DNA from: an uncultured Parabacteroides sp.
GTDB lineage: Bacteria; Bacteroidota; Bacteroidia; Bacteroidales; Tannerellaceae
Direction: 5' to 3'
DNA length: 64,000 bases
Assembly (NCBI GenBank): GCA_944325345.1
Contig: CALUZV010000009.1
Coordinates: 62,001-126,000, forward strand
Part shown: in pieces, positions 1 to 8,073 of the stretch
Position numbering within the stretch: the first letter of the stretch is position 1
Layout: the number at the start of each line of letters is the position of its first letter
Notes under the pieces: model-generated
The model's input: the letters and a program-made list of their open reading frames with translations, nothing else
What the model was told of the DNA's origin: nothing
Database searches by the model: none
Made by a program: the position numbers and the translations under genes

Positions 1-161
1 TGTTGCACTTCTACTACCAGAATCTTTCCATTCGGACGGGTTATTTCCATCGCATCATGGATACGAGGTAGAACGATTGTCTGTCCGTCTTGTTTATCCT
101 CGAAATGGATATCTACAACCGGACCGATCACTTGTGAAATATAACCTCTTATCACTTCCAT
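1..161 (-). CDS. atpD: ATP synthase F1 subunit beta, N-terminal fragment
   Basis: The minus strand reads [20 protein letters not shown] and continues open to the left edge, so only the first 53 codons are present and the rest lies outside the window. The [15 protein letters not shown] stretch and the following [10 protein letters not shown] and [10 protein letters not shown] segments match the N-terminal beta-barrel crown domain of the F1 catalytic beta subunit, which with alpha forms the ATP-making head of ATP synthase on the inner face of the membrane. The ATG at 159-161 is the only sensible start. The catalytic P-loop region is not included, so the call rests on the N-terminal domain alone. 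Confidence 0.85.
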   Translation of the reverse strand, partial: MEVIRGYISQVIGPVVDIHFEDKQDGQTIVLPRIHDAMEITRPNGKILVVEVQ

Positions 162-460
162 ATTAATAGCCTTTTCTTTTTTCAGCACTGCAATATTACA
201 CACTTTTGGGCATGATTCGACGGAAATATTACTTTTTGCATCTTTTTAGTGATAGTTAAACATCGAACTAATTTGGCTTTTTTTCTTGCTGACCACTTGT
301 GTTTACAAATAGACAAATATGTTTTCTCCCTTCGTTTGTTTAAGCAGAAGATACAGAAAGGTATAAAGAGTTATCTCGAATGGAGGGGTTAAAATCCCTC
401 TCCCCGTCTCTTTCTTGTTAAGATTTCTTGTCCATGTCAGGAATAGGGAAAATGGAGCGA
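162..460. other. intergenic region upstream of atpD
   Basis: About 300 AT-rich bases with no convincing gene. On the minus strand TAATATTG (191-198) differs by one base from the Bacteroidetes -7 box TAnnTTTG and lies about 30 bases before the atpD start, so it is a possible atpD promoter. A weak inverted repeat GAGGG/CCCTC sits at 383-400. Nothing else stands out. Confidence 0.4.
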
Positions 461-494
461 AAGAAAAAGGCACAAGCTCCGGAGAACTTGTGCC
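461..494 (-). terminator. Rho-independent terminator of the TIM-barrel lipoprotein gene
   Basis: GGCACAAG (469-476) and CTTGTGCC (487-494) form a perfect 8-bp stem with a short loop. On the minus strand it is followed by a T-rich tract (461-468). It lies 36 bases past the stop of the gene ending at 531. Confidence 0.8.
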
Positions 495-530
495 TAAGTT
501 ATGAGAAAAAAGTATTTTAAAGTAAAAGTA

Positions 531-1451
531 TTACTTCACGTAATCTGCCTTATTCAAGAAGTCGTAGCTCTGCTGTACGCTTTCCAACGGATTGTTATTC
601 GTATATTGTTCTACTTCTACATACCAATCTTTGATGTTGTTAGCATACATTTGGTCAAAGATAGGCTTGAAGTTCATCGTACCGCTGGCACCGATTTCCT
701 TTTCGTCTTTGATATGGATTGCCTTGAACTGTGAGGGGCGATTCTTCAGATAGGCTACGGGGTCGCCTCCACCATGCTGTACCCAATATACATCCATTTC
801 GAAGAATACATGATTTGGACTTACGTTGTCGAGCAAGAAGTCGTAAATCAACTGGTCGCCAATCTTGCGGAACTCGAAGTCGTGGTTGTGATAACCGAAC
901 GAAATGCTGGCGGCTGCTGTCTTGTAACCTACGGTGTTGAAGTAGTCGCAATACATCTTCAGGTCGTCGAGTGTCGTCTTGTCGTTCACCGGCATCCAAG
1001 GCTGTACCATGTATTTTACGCCTAATTCGTTGTGAGCTTCGATAGCTTTGTCCCACCAAGCCATTACTTCGGCTTCTTTTTCCTTCGTGAAGGCTTGTCC
1101 GAGGTGGGCACTTGTACATTTCATACCCAAGTCGTTGACCATCTTCTTGAACTCAGCGGGAGCCAAGCCATATATTTTACCGTTGTCGTAGCTGGCCGTT
1201 TCGAGGTTCTTATAACCCATCTTGGCAGCTGCTTCCAATACTTTTTGGATACCATCTTCCTTCACCATGTCGCGAAGAGAATAGAGTTGCAATCCGATGT
1301 ATTTGCCACCTTCCTTGGCTGCTGCGGTAGCTGCTTCGCCGGCAGCAGAAGATGCGGATTTACCTCCGCAAGAAGATAATAACTGTGGAGCAACAATTCC
1401 TCCGGCAAGTAAAAGGGAGGCTTTCTTTAAGAAATCACGTCTGTTTTGCAT
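531..1451 (-). CDS. Tat-exported sugar phosphate isomerase/epimerase-like (TIM barrel) lipoprotein
   Basis: A 306-residue protein starting MQNRRDFLKKASLLLAGG, a twin-arginine signal (RRDFLKK) followed by a lipobox-like LLSSC, so it is probably exported folded and lipid-anchored. The mature part has the AP-endonuclease-2/xylose-isomerase-like TIM barrel pattern (GLQLYSLRDMVKEDG near the start, FGYHNHDFEF, FFEMDVYWVQHGG with metal-ligand-type Glu, Asp and His residues), as in Bacteroidetes sugar phosphate isomerase/epimerase proteins, which often act on unusual sugars; the substrate is unknown. The ATG at 1451 is preferred over one at 1487 because a -7 promoter box covers 1485-1492. It appears monocistronic, with its own terminator at 461-494. 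Confidence 0.85.
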   Translation of the reverse strand: MQNRRDFLKKASLLLAGGIVAPQLLSSCGGKSASSAAGEAATAAAKEGGKYIGLQLYSLRDMVKEDGIQKVLEAAAKMGYKNLETASYDNGKIYGLAPAEFKKMVNDLGMKCTSAHLGQAFTKEKEAEVMAWWDKAIEAHNELGVKYMVQPWMPVNDKTTLDDLKMYCDYFNTVGYKTAAASISFGYHNHDFEFRKIGDQLIYDFLLDNVSPNHVFFEMDVYWVQHGGGDPVAYLKNRPSQFKAIHIKDEKEIGASGTMNFKPIFDQMYANNIKDWYVEVEQYTNNNPLESVQQSYDFLNKADYVK

Positions 1452-1484
1452 AGCATCAATATTAGTTGAACAATGAATTTGCTG

Positions 1485-1492
1485 CAAAAGTA
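1485..1492 (-). promoter_or_regulatory. -7 promoter box for the TIM-barrel gene
   Basis: The minus strand reads TACTTTTG, a match to the Bacteroidetes -7 consensus TAnnTTTG, 34 bases before the start codon at 1451. No clear -33 element was identified. Confidence 0.6.
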
Positions 1493-1525
1493 GGATTATC
1501 TTTTGTTTTTTGCCTCGTATATATG

Positions 1526-2779
1526 TTAAATTTTAATATTATGACGCATCTTTTTTAGTGCCCAATACCTTTGTACTATCAGTTTGCGGCAGCGAATGAT
1601 TTGGTAACGATAAACCAAACAGGCTGTTATGAAGTATCCTCCGGCTTGTACCCAGAGTATCCGATATTCGGGGGCTACTTCGTTCAGTGTCGCTCCCGTC
1701 GTATTGATGCGCACGAATCCTTGGATGCCTGCCGTCGAGGGGAAGATATATCCCAGCCACCGCCAGAACTCCGGGATGGCTTCTTTCGGCCATGAAATGC
1801 CGGAGATGAACAGCAGGATGAGCGAGGTAAAGACGAACACCATCATCGGGGCTTCGCGGGTCTGCATGAATCCGGACATCGTCATGGCAAAGAAGATTGC
1901 AGCCAACAAATAGGGCAGCATGAACAGGACTACATCAGCCGGTTGCCCGACTTGCGGCAGCGAGAACAGGCGTGGCACGATAACTAATACCCAAAGGCAA
2001 ACCAAGACATAAAGTACGAGATAGGTCAATGATTTCCCCATCACGATGCGTAGTGTCCCGTTGAAGTGTTTGCTGATGGGTACCAAACTATTGAACCGAT
2101 TGCTTTCCCGTGCCGTCCCACCCAGCATTCCGATGCCTAACAACAGAGTTTGCTGGAGTACGAGTACGAGGATGGCTGGTACCAAAAAGCTGGCGAATCC
2201 GTTCTGTGTATTAAACATGGTGATGGCTTCCGACGGAATGGGGTGTATCTGGATAAGCTCCGCCTGGTCGGTTGATGCCGGAGCTCGGGATGCGGCTATC
2301 TCGGCTCCCATATCCAAGGACACTTCCGTGGCTGTCAGCAAGAAGGCTTTATAGAAGAGAAGGGCGCTCATGTCGCTATAAAGCGAGACGGTCGTCTGCC
2401 GCCCTTGGTGCAAATCTTTGCTGAAATCCGATGGTATCCAGAGGATTCCGTACGCTTCCTTGCTGTCCATCGCTTCCTTGGCTGCCGTCATATCGGGATA
2501 GACATGGACTACTTTCACGTCGGCCGAGGCATCCACGCGGCGGATAAACTCGCGGCTGTAGGCCGTTTGGCTATCATCGACGACTACCATCTTTGCCTCA
2601 TGCACGACTTCATTATTATATATAAAGGAATAGAGCACCGGATAGACCAGCGGGACGAGGAAGAAGAAAATCATCACTCCTTCGTCGCGGAAGACATTCT
2701 TCCACTCTTCTTTCCAGATGTAGAACATATCCTGTATGCCATCGCGGATGATGTAACGCAATCGGTATTCTCTTTTCAT
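1526..2779 (-). CDS. ABC-2 type transporter permease
   Basis: A 417-residue inner-membrane protein with one N-terminal membrane helix (VMIFFFLVPLVYPVLYSFIY), a large extracytoplasmic domain (about residues 65-195, opening with the typical MVVVDDSQTAYSREFIRRVDAS) and a C-terminal block of about five helices. This is the ABC2_membrane_3/YhhJ-YbhR layout of permeases working with an HlyD-type fusion protein and TolC. It is the last gene of the minus-strand operon 6608-1526. The neighbouring gene encodes a second, related permease, so they probably form a heterodimer. No ATP-binding subunit is present in the operon. The transported compound is unknown. Confidence 0.87.
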   Translation of the reverse strand: MKREYRLRYIIRDGIQDMFYIWKEEWKNVFRDEGVMIFFFLVPLVYPVLYSFIYNNEVVHEAKMVVVDDSQTAYSREFIRRVDASADVKVVHVYPDMTAAKEAMDSKEAYGILWIPSDFSKDLHQGRQTTVSLYSDMSALLFYKAFLLTATEVSLDMGAEIAASRAPASTDQAELIQIHPIPSEAITMFNTQNGFASFLVPAILVLVLQQTLLLGIGMLGGTARESNRFNSLVPISKHFNGTLRIVMGKSLTYLVLYVLVCLWVLVIVPRLFSLPQVGQPADVVLFMLPYLLAAIFFAMTMSGFMQTREAPMMVFVFTSLILLFISGISWPKEAIPEFWRWLGYIFPSTAGIQGFVRINTTGATLNEVAPEYRILWVQAGGYFITACLVYRYQIIRCRKLIVQRYWALKKMRHNIKI

Positions 2780-2861
2780 TTGCTCGTTTCTCTTTATAAA
2801 TTCTTGTCTTTGTCCTAAAGAAAACTTTCCGTCCTCCTTAGGAAAACTTCTTTTCCATTGG

Positions 2862-2962
2862 ACTTAAACTTAAAACTGAGCTTGCGAATATGTGTTCGCA
2901 GGCTGCGGATACATATTCGCAGGTTGCAAATATAGAAACGCAAGCTCCGTTTTAAGTTTACA
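2862..2962. repeat. palindromic array, 21-bp period, between the two permease genes
   Basis: Three tandem units start at 2883, 2904 and 2925, exactly 21 bp apart. Each reads roughly TGCGAATAT-N-ATTCGCA, so each is itself an imperfect palindrome. The array is flanked by an inverted repeat (AAACTTAAAAC..GAGCTTGCG at about 2866-2886 against CGCAAGCTCCGTTTTAAG at about 2939-2956), so the whole block could fold as one long hairpin. It separates two genes that otherwise look like one operon (224-base gap). Confidence 0.75.
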
Positions 2963-3003
2963 TCCCGTCTTTTCTAAGTTTATATCCTTAGTTTTGTCCT
3001 TTT

Positions 3004-4182
3004 TCATGGGATGTATTTGAAGTATAATAAGGCTTTCTTCAGTTGTCTCCCGATAAGGAAGGGCAGGAAGAGGAAGCCCAGCAGCCAAATATATTCGCCC
3101 CAACTGTAAATCAGGTCGCGCCCGTTTAGTGCCTGGTCCACATAGATTAAGAAATAGTGGCGCAGCGGGAATAGGGTGCTCAGGGCTTGTAGCGTCGGAT
3201 CCATAGCCAGAACGGGGAAGGAGAAGCCTACGATGGAGAAGGCTATCATCCCGAAGAGGCAGGCGAAACTCAACCCCAGCCTGAGCGTCGGCAGTACTCC
3301 AATCATAAACACGCCTGTGGCTTGCGACGCAATCACCAGCAGGAACGAGGCCGCCAGCATGGGTCCCCACCCACTGTTCAGCGGGAATGCGTTATATCCA
3401 TAGAGCGTGGCCATCAGTGTCCAAGCAACCAGCGTGAAGAGCAGGGTATAGGGGAGGAGTTTTCCAATGAGGCCCACCGTGAGTGAGTTGCCTCCTTTCT
3501 GTATCCACTCCCTCGAGGTACCTTGCTTGATTTCTGTCCCGATGCTGAAAACAGTTACAGAGAATATCAGCAGTTGCAGGATGCCCGGCAAGAGGGTATT
3601 GTTTAGATAAACAGAATAGTTGAGCCACGGATTGCCAATGACGTGGGTGTCGATGACGATGGGCTGCAGTTGCCCCATGATTTGGTCGTTGGTCAGTCCC
3701 TTGGCCGTGCCGGTCTGTAATCCGACGGAGGCATTCGCCAGGACGGAGATGGTCTTCATGTCGCGAAACAGGAGCGATGCGGCAATCAGGTACGTCGAGT
3801 TCGTATAGTAGGACAGCTTCGGCTGTTTCCCCGAAGTAGCCTCAACGGTGAAATCTTCCGGAATATAGAAAATGCCATAGACCTCCCCTCGTTGCATCGC
3901 TTCCCGCGCTTCGCTGAATGAGCCGGTGCGGATATAGACGCTCGTCTGCTCGAAGGCATCCAACTGGCGTACCAAGTTGCGCGACGTCTCTGTATTGTCC
4001 AAATCGACTACGGCGATGGGCAAGTCCTTCGGCAAGCCTTCACGCATCAGCGAGAGGAAAAACGTCATGCTAATCAACGGCGCTACCAGGATGCAAAAGA
4101 AATAGAGCGGCGTCGATACCATGCGGTGCATTTCCCTCCGGACGACAGTGTTGATATGTCCGATAGCTTCTCTGCAAGTCAT
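3004..4182 (-). CDS. ABC-2 type transporter permease
   Basis: A 392-residue paralogue of the downstream permease. It has an N-terminal cytoplasmic stretch, helix 1 at about residues 25-45 (LYFFCILVAPLISMTFFLSL), a periplasmic domain beginning DLPIAVVDLDNTETSRNLVRQL, and about five C-terminal helices. The family is ABC2_membrane_3 (YhhJ/YbhS type), used in tripartite drug, lipid or toxin export. It starts 17 bases after the fusion-protein gene ends, which indicates co-transcription. With no ATPase next to it, the energising subunit must be encoded elsewhere, or the complex is incomplete. Substrate unknown. Confidence 0.87.
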   Translation of the reverse strand: MTCREAIGHINTVVRREMHRMVSTPLYFFCILVAPLISMTFFLSLMREGLPKDLPIAVVDLDNTETSRNLVRQLDAFEQTSVYIRTGSFSEAREAMQRGEVYGIFYIPEDFTVEATSGKQPKLSYYTNSTYLIAASLLFRDMKTISVLANASVGLQTGTAKGLTNDQIMGQLQPIVIDTHVIGNPWLNYSVYLNNTLLPGILQLLIFSVTVFSIGTEIKQGTSREWIQKGGNSLTVGLIGKLLPYTLLFTLVAWTLMATLYGYNAFPLNSGWGPMLAASFLLVIASQATGVFMIGVLPTLRLGLSFACLFGMIAFSIVGFSFPVLAMDPTLQALSTLFPLRHYFLIYVDQALNGRDLIYSWGEYIWLLGFLFLPFLIGRQLKKALLYFKYIP

Positions 4183-4199
4183 ATTCGTCTTCCCTTTTT

Positions 4200-5195
4200 C
4201 TATCGCTTTAAAATCACCGACATCCCGGGACGCAGGCCGTCAACCGGCTCTGTCGGACGGGCACGGACTTCAAATGTCTTGGCATCGAACTGTCCGGTAG
4301 TCTTTGTTGCCTTCCAAGCTGCATAGGTGCCCATATCCTTCAAGTAATATACCTGTAGGGTAACGGAGTGGTTCTCGAGCGCTGGAATGAAGGCTTCTAT
4401 CTGGTTTCCCACTTTCAGGTCCTTCAGCAAATCTTCGCGGACGCTGAACGTAACCCACATGTCATGCAAGTCGGCAATATTCATAATCGGAGCGCCGGTA
4501 CCTACCAGCTCGCCCCTTTCCGGGAACCGTTCCGTAACTTCCCCGTCGATAGGCGAGAGCAGGACGCTCTCCTCGATATACGATTCCACCTCGGCAATGG
4601 CTCCGTCGGCGCGTTGAACCAGAGCCTCGGCAGCGGCCTTGTCTTCCTTGCGTGCCCCTTCTTTGGCCATCTCATATTGCGAGCGGGCAGCTTTTTCTGT
4701 GGCTACCATCGCGTTATAGTTCGCCTCGGCTTCGTCTTTCTTCTGAGCTGACATCACCCCCTTCTCGTAGAGGTTGCGGACACGGTCGTAAGATTTCCGG
4801 GCAATCTCCAGACCGGCCTTGGCTTTCTGCCATAACTCGTAGGCTGCGGTGATTTCCTGTGCTCGTGCTCCGTTCAAAGCCTTTGTATGTTGGGCTTCGG
4901 CGGCGGCTCGGGCAGCTTCGGCCTGGCGCATTTTGGCTAAAACTTCGGGGGTATCCAGGAAGACGAGGGTATCTCCTTTCTTCACTTGGTCGCCTTCGCC
5001 AAAACGATATTCAGCGATACGTCCCGGAACTTTGCCCGAGATGCGGACAGTCGTAGCTTCTGCCTGTCCCATGATGGTTTCCTCCGGCGGGGTCAGCAGG
5101 AAGAATCCGGCTAAGGCGACGACCAGTACGACGGCTATCAAAGCAATGAAAGCCAGCATCATGTTGCTCTTCGTAAACTTCTTATTCATGTTCAT
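4200..5195 (-). CDS. HlyD-family membrane fusion (periplasmic adaptor) protein
   Basis: A 331-residue adaptor with one N-terminal membrane anchor (MLAFIALIAVVLVVALAGFFLL, about residues 13-34), a biotinyl-lipoyl-like half-domain (VRISGKVPGRIAEYRFGEGDQVKKGDTLVFLD), a long Ala/Glu/Lys-rich coiled-coil hairpin (about residues 85-210), and a beta-barrel region (SPIDGEVTERFPERGELVGTG). It resembles YbhG/YhiI adaptors that bridge ABC-2 permeases to TolC across the periplasm. It lies between the TolC-like gene (33-base gap) and the first permease gene (17-base gap). Residues M1 and M3 are both possible starts. Confidence 0.9.
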   Translation of the reverse strand: MNMNKKFTKSNMMLAFIALIAVVLVVALAGFFLLTPPEETIMGQAEATTVRISGKVPGRIAEYRFGEGDQVKKGDTLVFLDTPEVLAKMRQAEAARAAAEAQHTKALNGARAQEITAAYELWQKAKAGLEIARKSYDRVRNLYEKGVMSAQKKDEAEANYNAMVATEKAARSQYEMAKEGARKEDKAAAEALVQRADGAIAEVESYIEESVLLSPIDGEVTERFPERGELVGTGAPIMNIADLHDMWVTFSVREDLLKDLKVGNQIEAFIPALENHSVTLQVYYLKDMGTYAAWKATKTTGQFDAKTFEVRARPTEPVDGLRPGMSVILKR

Positions 5196-5228
5196 AACGG
5201 TATCTTTCTTATATATTATATAATGTGT

Positions 5229-6608
5229 TTACTTCTCTAATGTCCCCAAAGCCTTCTTCAGATAGACCTCGGTGAGTTTGACTTCGATTTGCGAATCGAT
5301 GAGGCTCGAGCGCGCTGCCACCCAAGCCGTCTGTGCCTCCATCAGGTTCAGCGCCGGGATGACTCCCTCCTCGAAACCTAGGTTGGCGTGCCGCAGGTTC
5401 TCCTCCGCGCTCTCCATATTGCGGGTGGAGGCTATCAGCTTCTTGTTCGCCTCATTTACCTTATAGACGGACTGGTTCACCTGCAGTTCGATTTTCTCCC
5501 GGGCATCCTCCCACTGGAGCTGTTGGATGACCGTCTCTGCCCGCGCTGCATGGCGTTTATACGTGCCTTCCCACCAACCTGAAATCGGCACCTTGACCAT
5601 CACGCCGATGTTGAACATCCCCGCGAACTCGTTCTTGTAGCCATTCATCAGGTTGGGATTCGTTACGAAATAGTTGGCGGCAAAGGCGACCGACGGCAAC
5701 AAGTCCGCCAGCACAATGCGTTCCTTCTTCTTGTAAATCCGGGTAGCCAGGTCGAGGCTCCGCAGCTCCAGCCGGTTGGCAAAGGCTTCGTTGATATCCG
5801 CCCGGGCATCGGACGCTTGGACGGCGACCTCGTCCAGCGCTTCGTCGGCCAATGTGATGGGCTCGTCCAAGGGCAGCCCGCAAATCTGGGCCAATAACAT
5901 CCGCGAGAGCGCCAGCCCGTTATCCACCTTGGTCTGTGCCATCTCAGCCTCGTTCAGCTTCACTTTGACCGAGAGGCCGTCGGCTTCCGTGGCCACGCCT
6001 TCGGCAATCATCTGGGTCATATCGGAATCCATCTGCCGGAGCAGGCCGACGTACGAATCCGCCAGCTTCTTCTTGTTTACCAGCGAGACGACTTGCCAAT
6101 ACGTCTCGTCTGTCTTGTAAATCAAATCCTGGAGCTTCAGGTCGTTCATCGATTCCGCCAGCTCCCGTGCATAGCGGGTAATCTGATTGTAGGTTACAAT
6201 CTTTCCCCCCATGAAGACCGGCTGCACCAGCGACACGCTGCCGACCCATACGTTCTGGATATCCAGATGTTGCATCTCACCGAGTCCGCCCACCGCCTGC
6301 TGGATAGCCGGCAACTCGGCCAGCCCGCCGAGCGACGACGCCAGCGACGTCTGCAACGCCCCCATGTCGAGCAAGTTCAAATCCTTCTGGTTCCATAGGT
6401 AGGCACCCGAGGCCGAGAGTTGCGGGAAGTACTTCGTCAGAGCTGCCTTCTGCTCGTACCCAGCTTTTTTCACCTGCTGTGCCGCAATCTGCAGCTCCTT
6501 GTTGTTTTGTATGGCCAGCTCCCTGCACTCCTGCAACGTCCGCGTTTGCTGCGCCGGGAGGAGTTGGGCAGAGGCCCACAAGAAAGTTAATACGATAAGT
6601 CGTTTCAT
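5229..6608 (-). CDS. TolC-family outer membrane efflux protein
   Basis: A 459-residue protein with signal peptide MKRLIVLTFLWASAQLLPA, then two OEP repeats. The typical start TLQECRELAIQNNKELQIAAQ and long amphipathic helices (for example ARELAESMNDLKLQDLIYKTDETYWQVVSLVNKKKLA) are those of TolC channels, which form the outer-membrane exit duct of tripartite exporters. It is first in the operon with the adaptor and two permeases. The start at 6608 is chosen because it places the signal peptide at the N-terminus; an in-frame upstream ATG at 6629 would add seven residues. Confidence 0.9.
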   Translation of the reverse strand: MKRLIVLTFLWASAQLLPAQQTRTLQECRELAIQNNKELQIAAQQVKKAGYEQKAALTKYFPQLSASGAYLWNQKDLNLLDMGALQTSLASSLGGLAELPAIQQAVGGLGEMQHLDIQNVWVGSVSLVQPVFMGGKIVTYNQITRYARELAESMNDLKLQDLIYKTDETYWQVVSLVNKKKLADSYVGLLRQMDSDMTQMIAEGVATEADGLSVKVKLNEAEMAQTKVDNGLALSRMLLAQICGLPLDEPITLADEALDEVAVQASDARADINEAFANRLELRSLDLATRIYKKKERIVLADLLPSVAFAANYFVTNPNLMNGYKNEFAGMFNIGVMVKVPISGWWEGTYKRHAARAETVIQQLQWEDAREKIELQVNQSVYKVNEANKKLIASTRNMESAEENLRHANLGFEEGVIPALNLMEAQTAWVAARSSLIDSQIEVKLTEVYLKKALGTLEK

Positions 6609-6809
6609 CTCTGTTCTAATCTGAATCATGTCTAAATAACAAGTGAAGTCGGTGGTTGTTTAAGGAAAGGCGGAAAAGGCTGCAATTTTCTCGAGAAGGA
6701 TAGTTTTGGAGCCGGATGGGATAGCGAATCCCCAGCCCGCGACGGCGGAGGCGGAGAGGCCCGTCCCCCTGTCCCGGGTGCTCTTTTGTAAAATGCTGAT
6801 ATTTACCTT

Positions 6810-6995
6810 GCTGCTATATAACAGCGACCCAAATCCGCGCTTCTCCGGCCTGCTGTTATATAACGGCAAGCAAAATCCGCGCGTTTCCGGCTTGCCGTTA
6901 TACCGCAGCGGGCAAAATCCGTGCTTCTCCGGCTTGCTGTTATATAGCGGCAAGCAAAATCCGCGCTCTTCCGGCTCGCCGTTATATAACATTAT
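6810..6995. repeat. palindromic array, five units at exactly 42-bp spacing
   Basis: The core GTTATATAAC, or a close variant, begins at 6813, 6855, 6897, 6939 and 6981, exactly 42 bp apart. Each core is the centre of a longer palindrome with TTGCCG/CGGCAA arms, joined by a conserved AAAATCCGCGCTTCTCCGG-like spacer. Because 42 is divisible by three, the array is open in frames on both strands (14-residue periodic ORFs), which are not genes. It fills most of the 508-base gap between the exporter operon and the divergent DUF6261 gene. The remaining parts (6609-6809, 6996-7116) show only a promoter box. Confidence 0.85.
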
Positions 6996-7028
6996 GAAAA
7001 AAAAGCGCCTCTGCCTATTGCCGTTCTA

Positions 7029-7036
7029 TATATTTG
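7029..7036 (+). promoter_or_regulatory. -7 promoter box for the DUF6261 gene at 7117
   Basis: TATATTTG fits the Bacteroidetes -7 consensus TAnnTTTG, about 80 bases before the start codon and about 40 bases after the last unit of the 42-bp array. Confidence 0.5.
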
Positions 7037-7116
7037 TCGTAATTTTACGGCTGAGCAAGGAAACGAGCTTTTTTGAGATAACAAACAGGATGTCTAACAA
7101 TAAAATGTAAAAGAAG

Positions 7117-7953
7117 ATGGTTGCACAGATTCGTACATTTGGGATGACGAAGATGACCGTAGGCTCTTGCAGCAACTTCCACAAAGACGTGCTGGCGTGT
7201 ATCGAGACGGCGACGCCGGCCGCGCTCCACGTGGAATCGCAGGTCGGGGCCTACCAGGAGGCATCGGGCCTGCTGGCATCGGTCGTCAATCGTGATCGGG
7301 CTTTCGTGGCTACCAAGTCCATGGAAAGCGCAGACCGGGAGCGCGATAACGCTGCCGGAGTGGTTATCAACGTTACGTATGATTTCTTGTCTTCTCCCGT
7401 GGAGGCGAAACGCACGGCGGCGGAGCTCCTCTACCCGAAGCTGTCCCCCTACAAGGGCATCGGGCGGCACGAATACACGAAGGAGACGGCTGAAATCGAT
7501 GGTATGCTGAAGGTTTTTGATGACGAGGCATGTGCGTCGGCGGCAGAAACCATGGGAATAGATCTGGATGTAGAGGCCTTGCGCTTGGCAAACGAAGCGT
7601 TTAAAAAGGCGTTTAAGGAAAAGACGCTGGAAGCGAGCGAATATGAGGATATTAGCGAGCTCGACAGCAAGAAATTGATGAATGACGCGAACGAGATCTA
7701 CGAGGAGATAGTCCGCACGGTCAATGCTTATGCTATCGTGCAGACCTCTGACGAAATCGAGCAGTTTATTAAGGAAGTGAACGGGTTAGTCGCTACTTAT
7801 TCAGATATCGCCGGCTCTGAGACCAGTACCGATGCTCCCGAACCGACTCCCGGCACTCCGGAAACACCGGACGAGACACCGGACGACGACAGCGACCGGC
7901 CGACGGTGGACGACGGGGATGACGGGGAGGAAAACCTTCCGCCAGTCCAGTAG
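7117..7953 (+). CDS. DUF6261 family protein with acidic tail ending PPVQ
   Basis: A 278-residue, mostly helical protein without signal peptide or membrane segment. The pattern (N-terminal FHKDVLAC.. region, middle ATKSMESADRERDNAAGVV, KLSPYKGIGRHEYTKETAEI) fits the DUF6261 family, which is common in Bacteroidales and has no known function. From about residue 228 there is a disordered tail rich in Pro, Thr, Asp and Glu, ending ENLPPVQ, similar to the PVVQ ends of the proteins encoded at 17244, 29635 and 51206. An AAAGAAG ribosome-binding-like stretch precedes the ATG. It is followed by a terminator, so it is probably a single-gene unit. Confidence 0.8.
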   Translation: MVAQIRTFGMTKMTVGSCSNFHKDVLACIETATPAALHVESQVGAYQEASGLLASVVNRDRAFVATKSMESADRERDNAAGVVINVTYDFLSSPVEAKRTAAELLYPKLSPYKGIGRHEYTKETAEIDGMLKVFDDEACASAAETMGIDLDVEALRLANEAFKKAFKEKTLEASEYEDISELDSKKLMNDANEIYEEIVRTVNAYAIVQTSDEIEQFIKEVNGLVATYSDIAGSETSTDAPEPTPGTPETPDETPDDDSDRPTVDDGDDGEENLPPVQ

Positions 7954-7966
7954 AACGGGGAAAAGA

Positions 7967-7996
7967 GGGACGCGCTGGGGCGCGCCCCTTTTTTTG
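7967..7996 (+). terminator. Rho-independent terminator after the DUF6261 gene
   Basis: A GC-rich stem (GGGaCGCG at 7967-7974 with CGCGCCC at 7981-7987) is followed by seven T residues (7989-7995). Confidence 0.8.
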
Positions 7997-8039
7997 TGCT
8001 ATCTCGGAACATGGAAAGAGGTAATTCCGATACTTTTTG

Positions 8040-8047
8040 TACTTTTG
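8040..8047 (+). promoter_or_regulatory. -7 promoter box for the pantothenate kinase gene
   Basis: TACTTTTG fits TAnnTTTG and lies 26 bases before the start codon at 8074. Confidence 0.55.
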
Positions 8048-8073
8048 CCCGTCTTTTTTAAACACATAATAAT

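Noticed and set aside
6660..7110. Open reading frames on both strands with 14-residue repeats
   Set aside because: They are the translation of a 42-bp palindromic array whose period is divisible by three; no start signals, no known domain, and both strands open equally.
7820..7953. Type IX secretion C-terminal domain on the PVVQ-tail proteins
   Set aside because: Tails are short, acidic and disordered, lack the Ig-like T9SS domain, and the proteins have no signal peptide.
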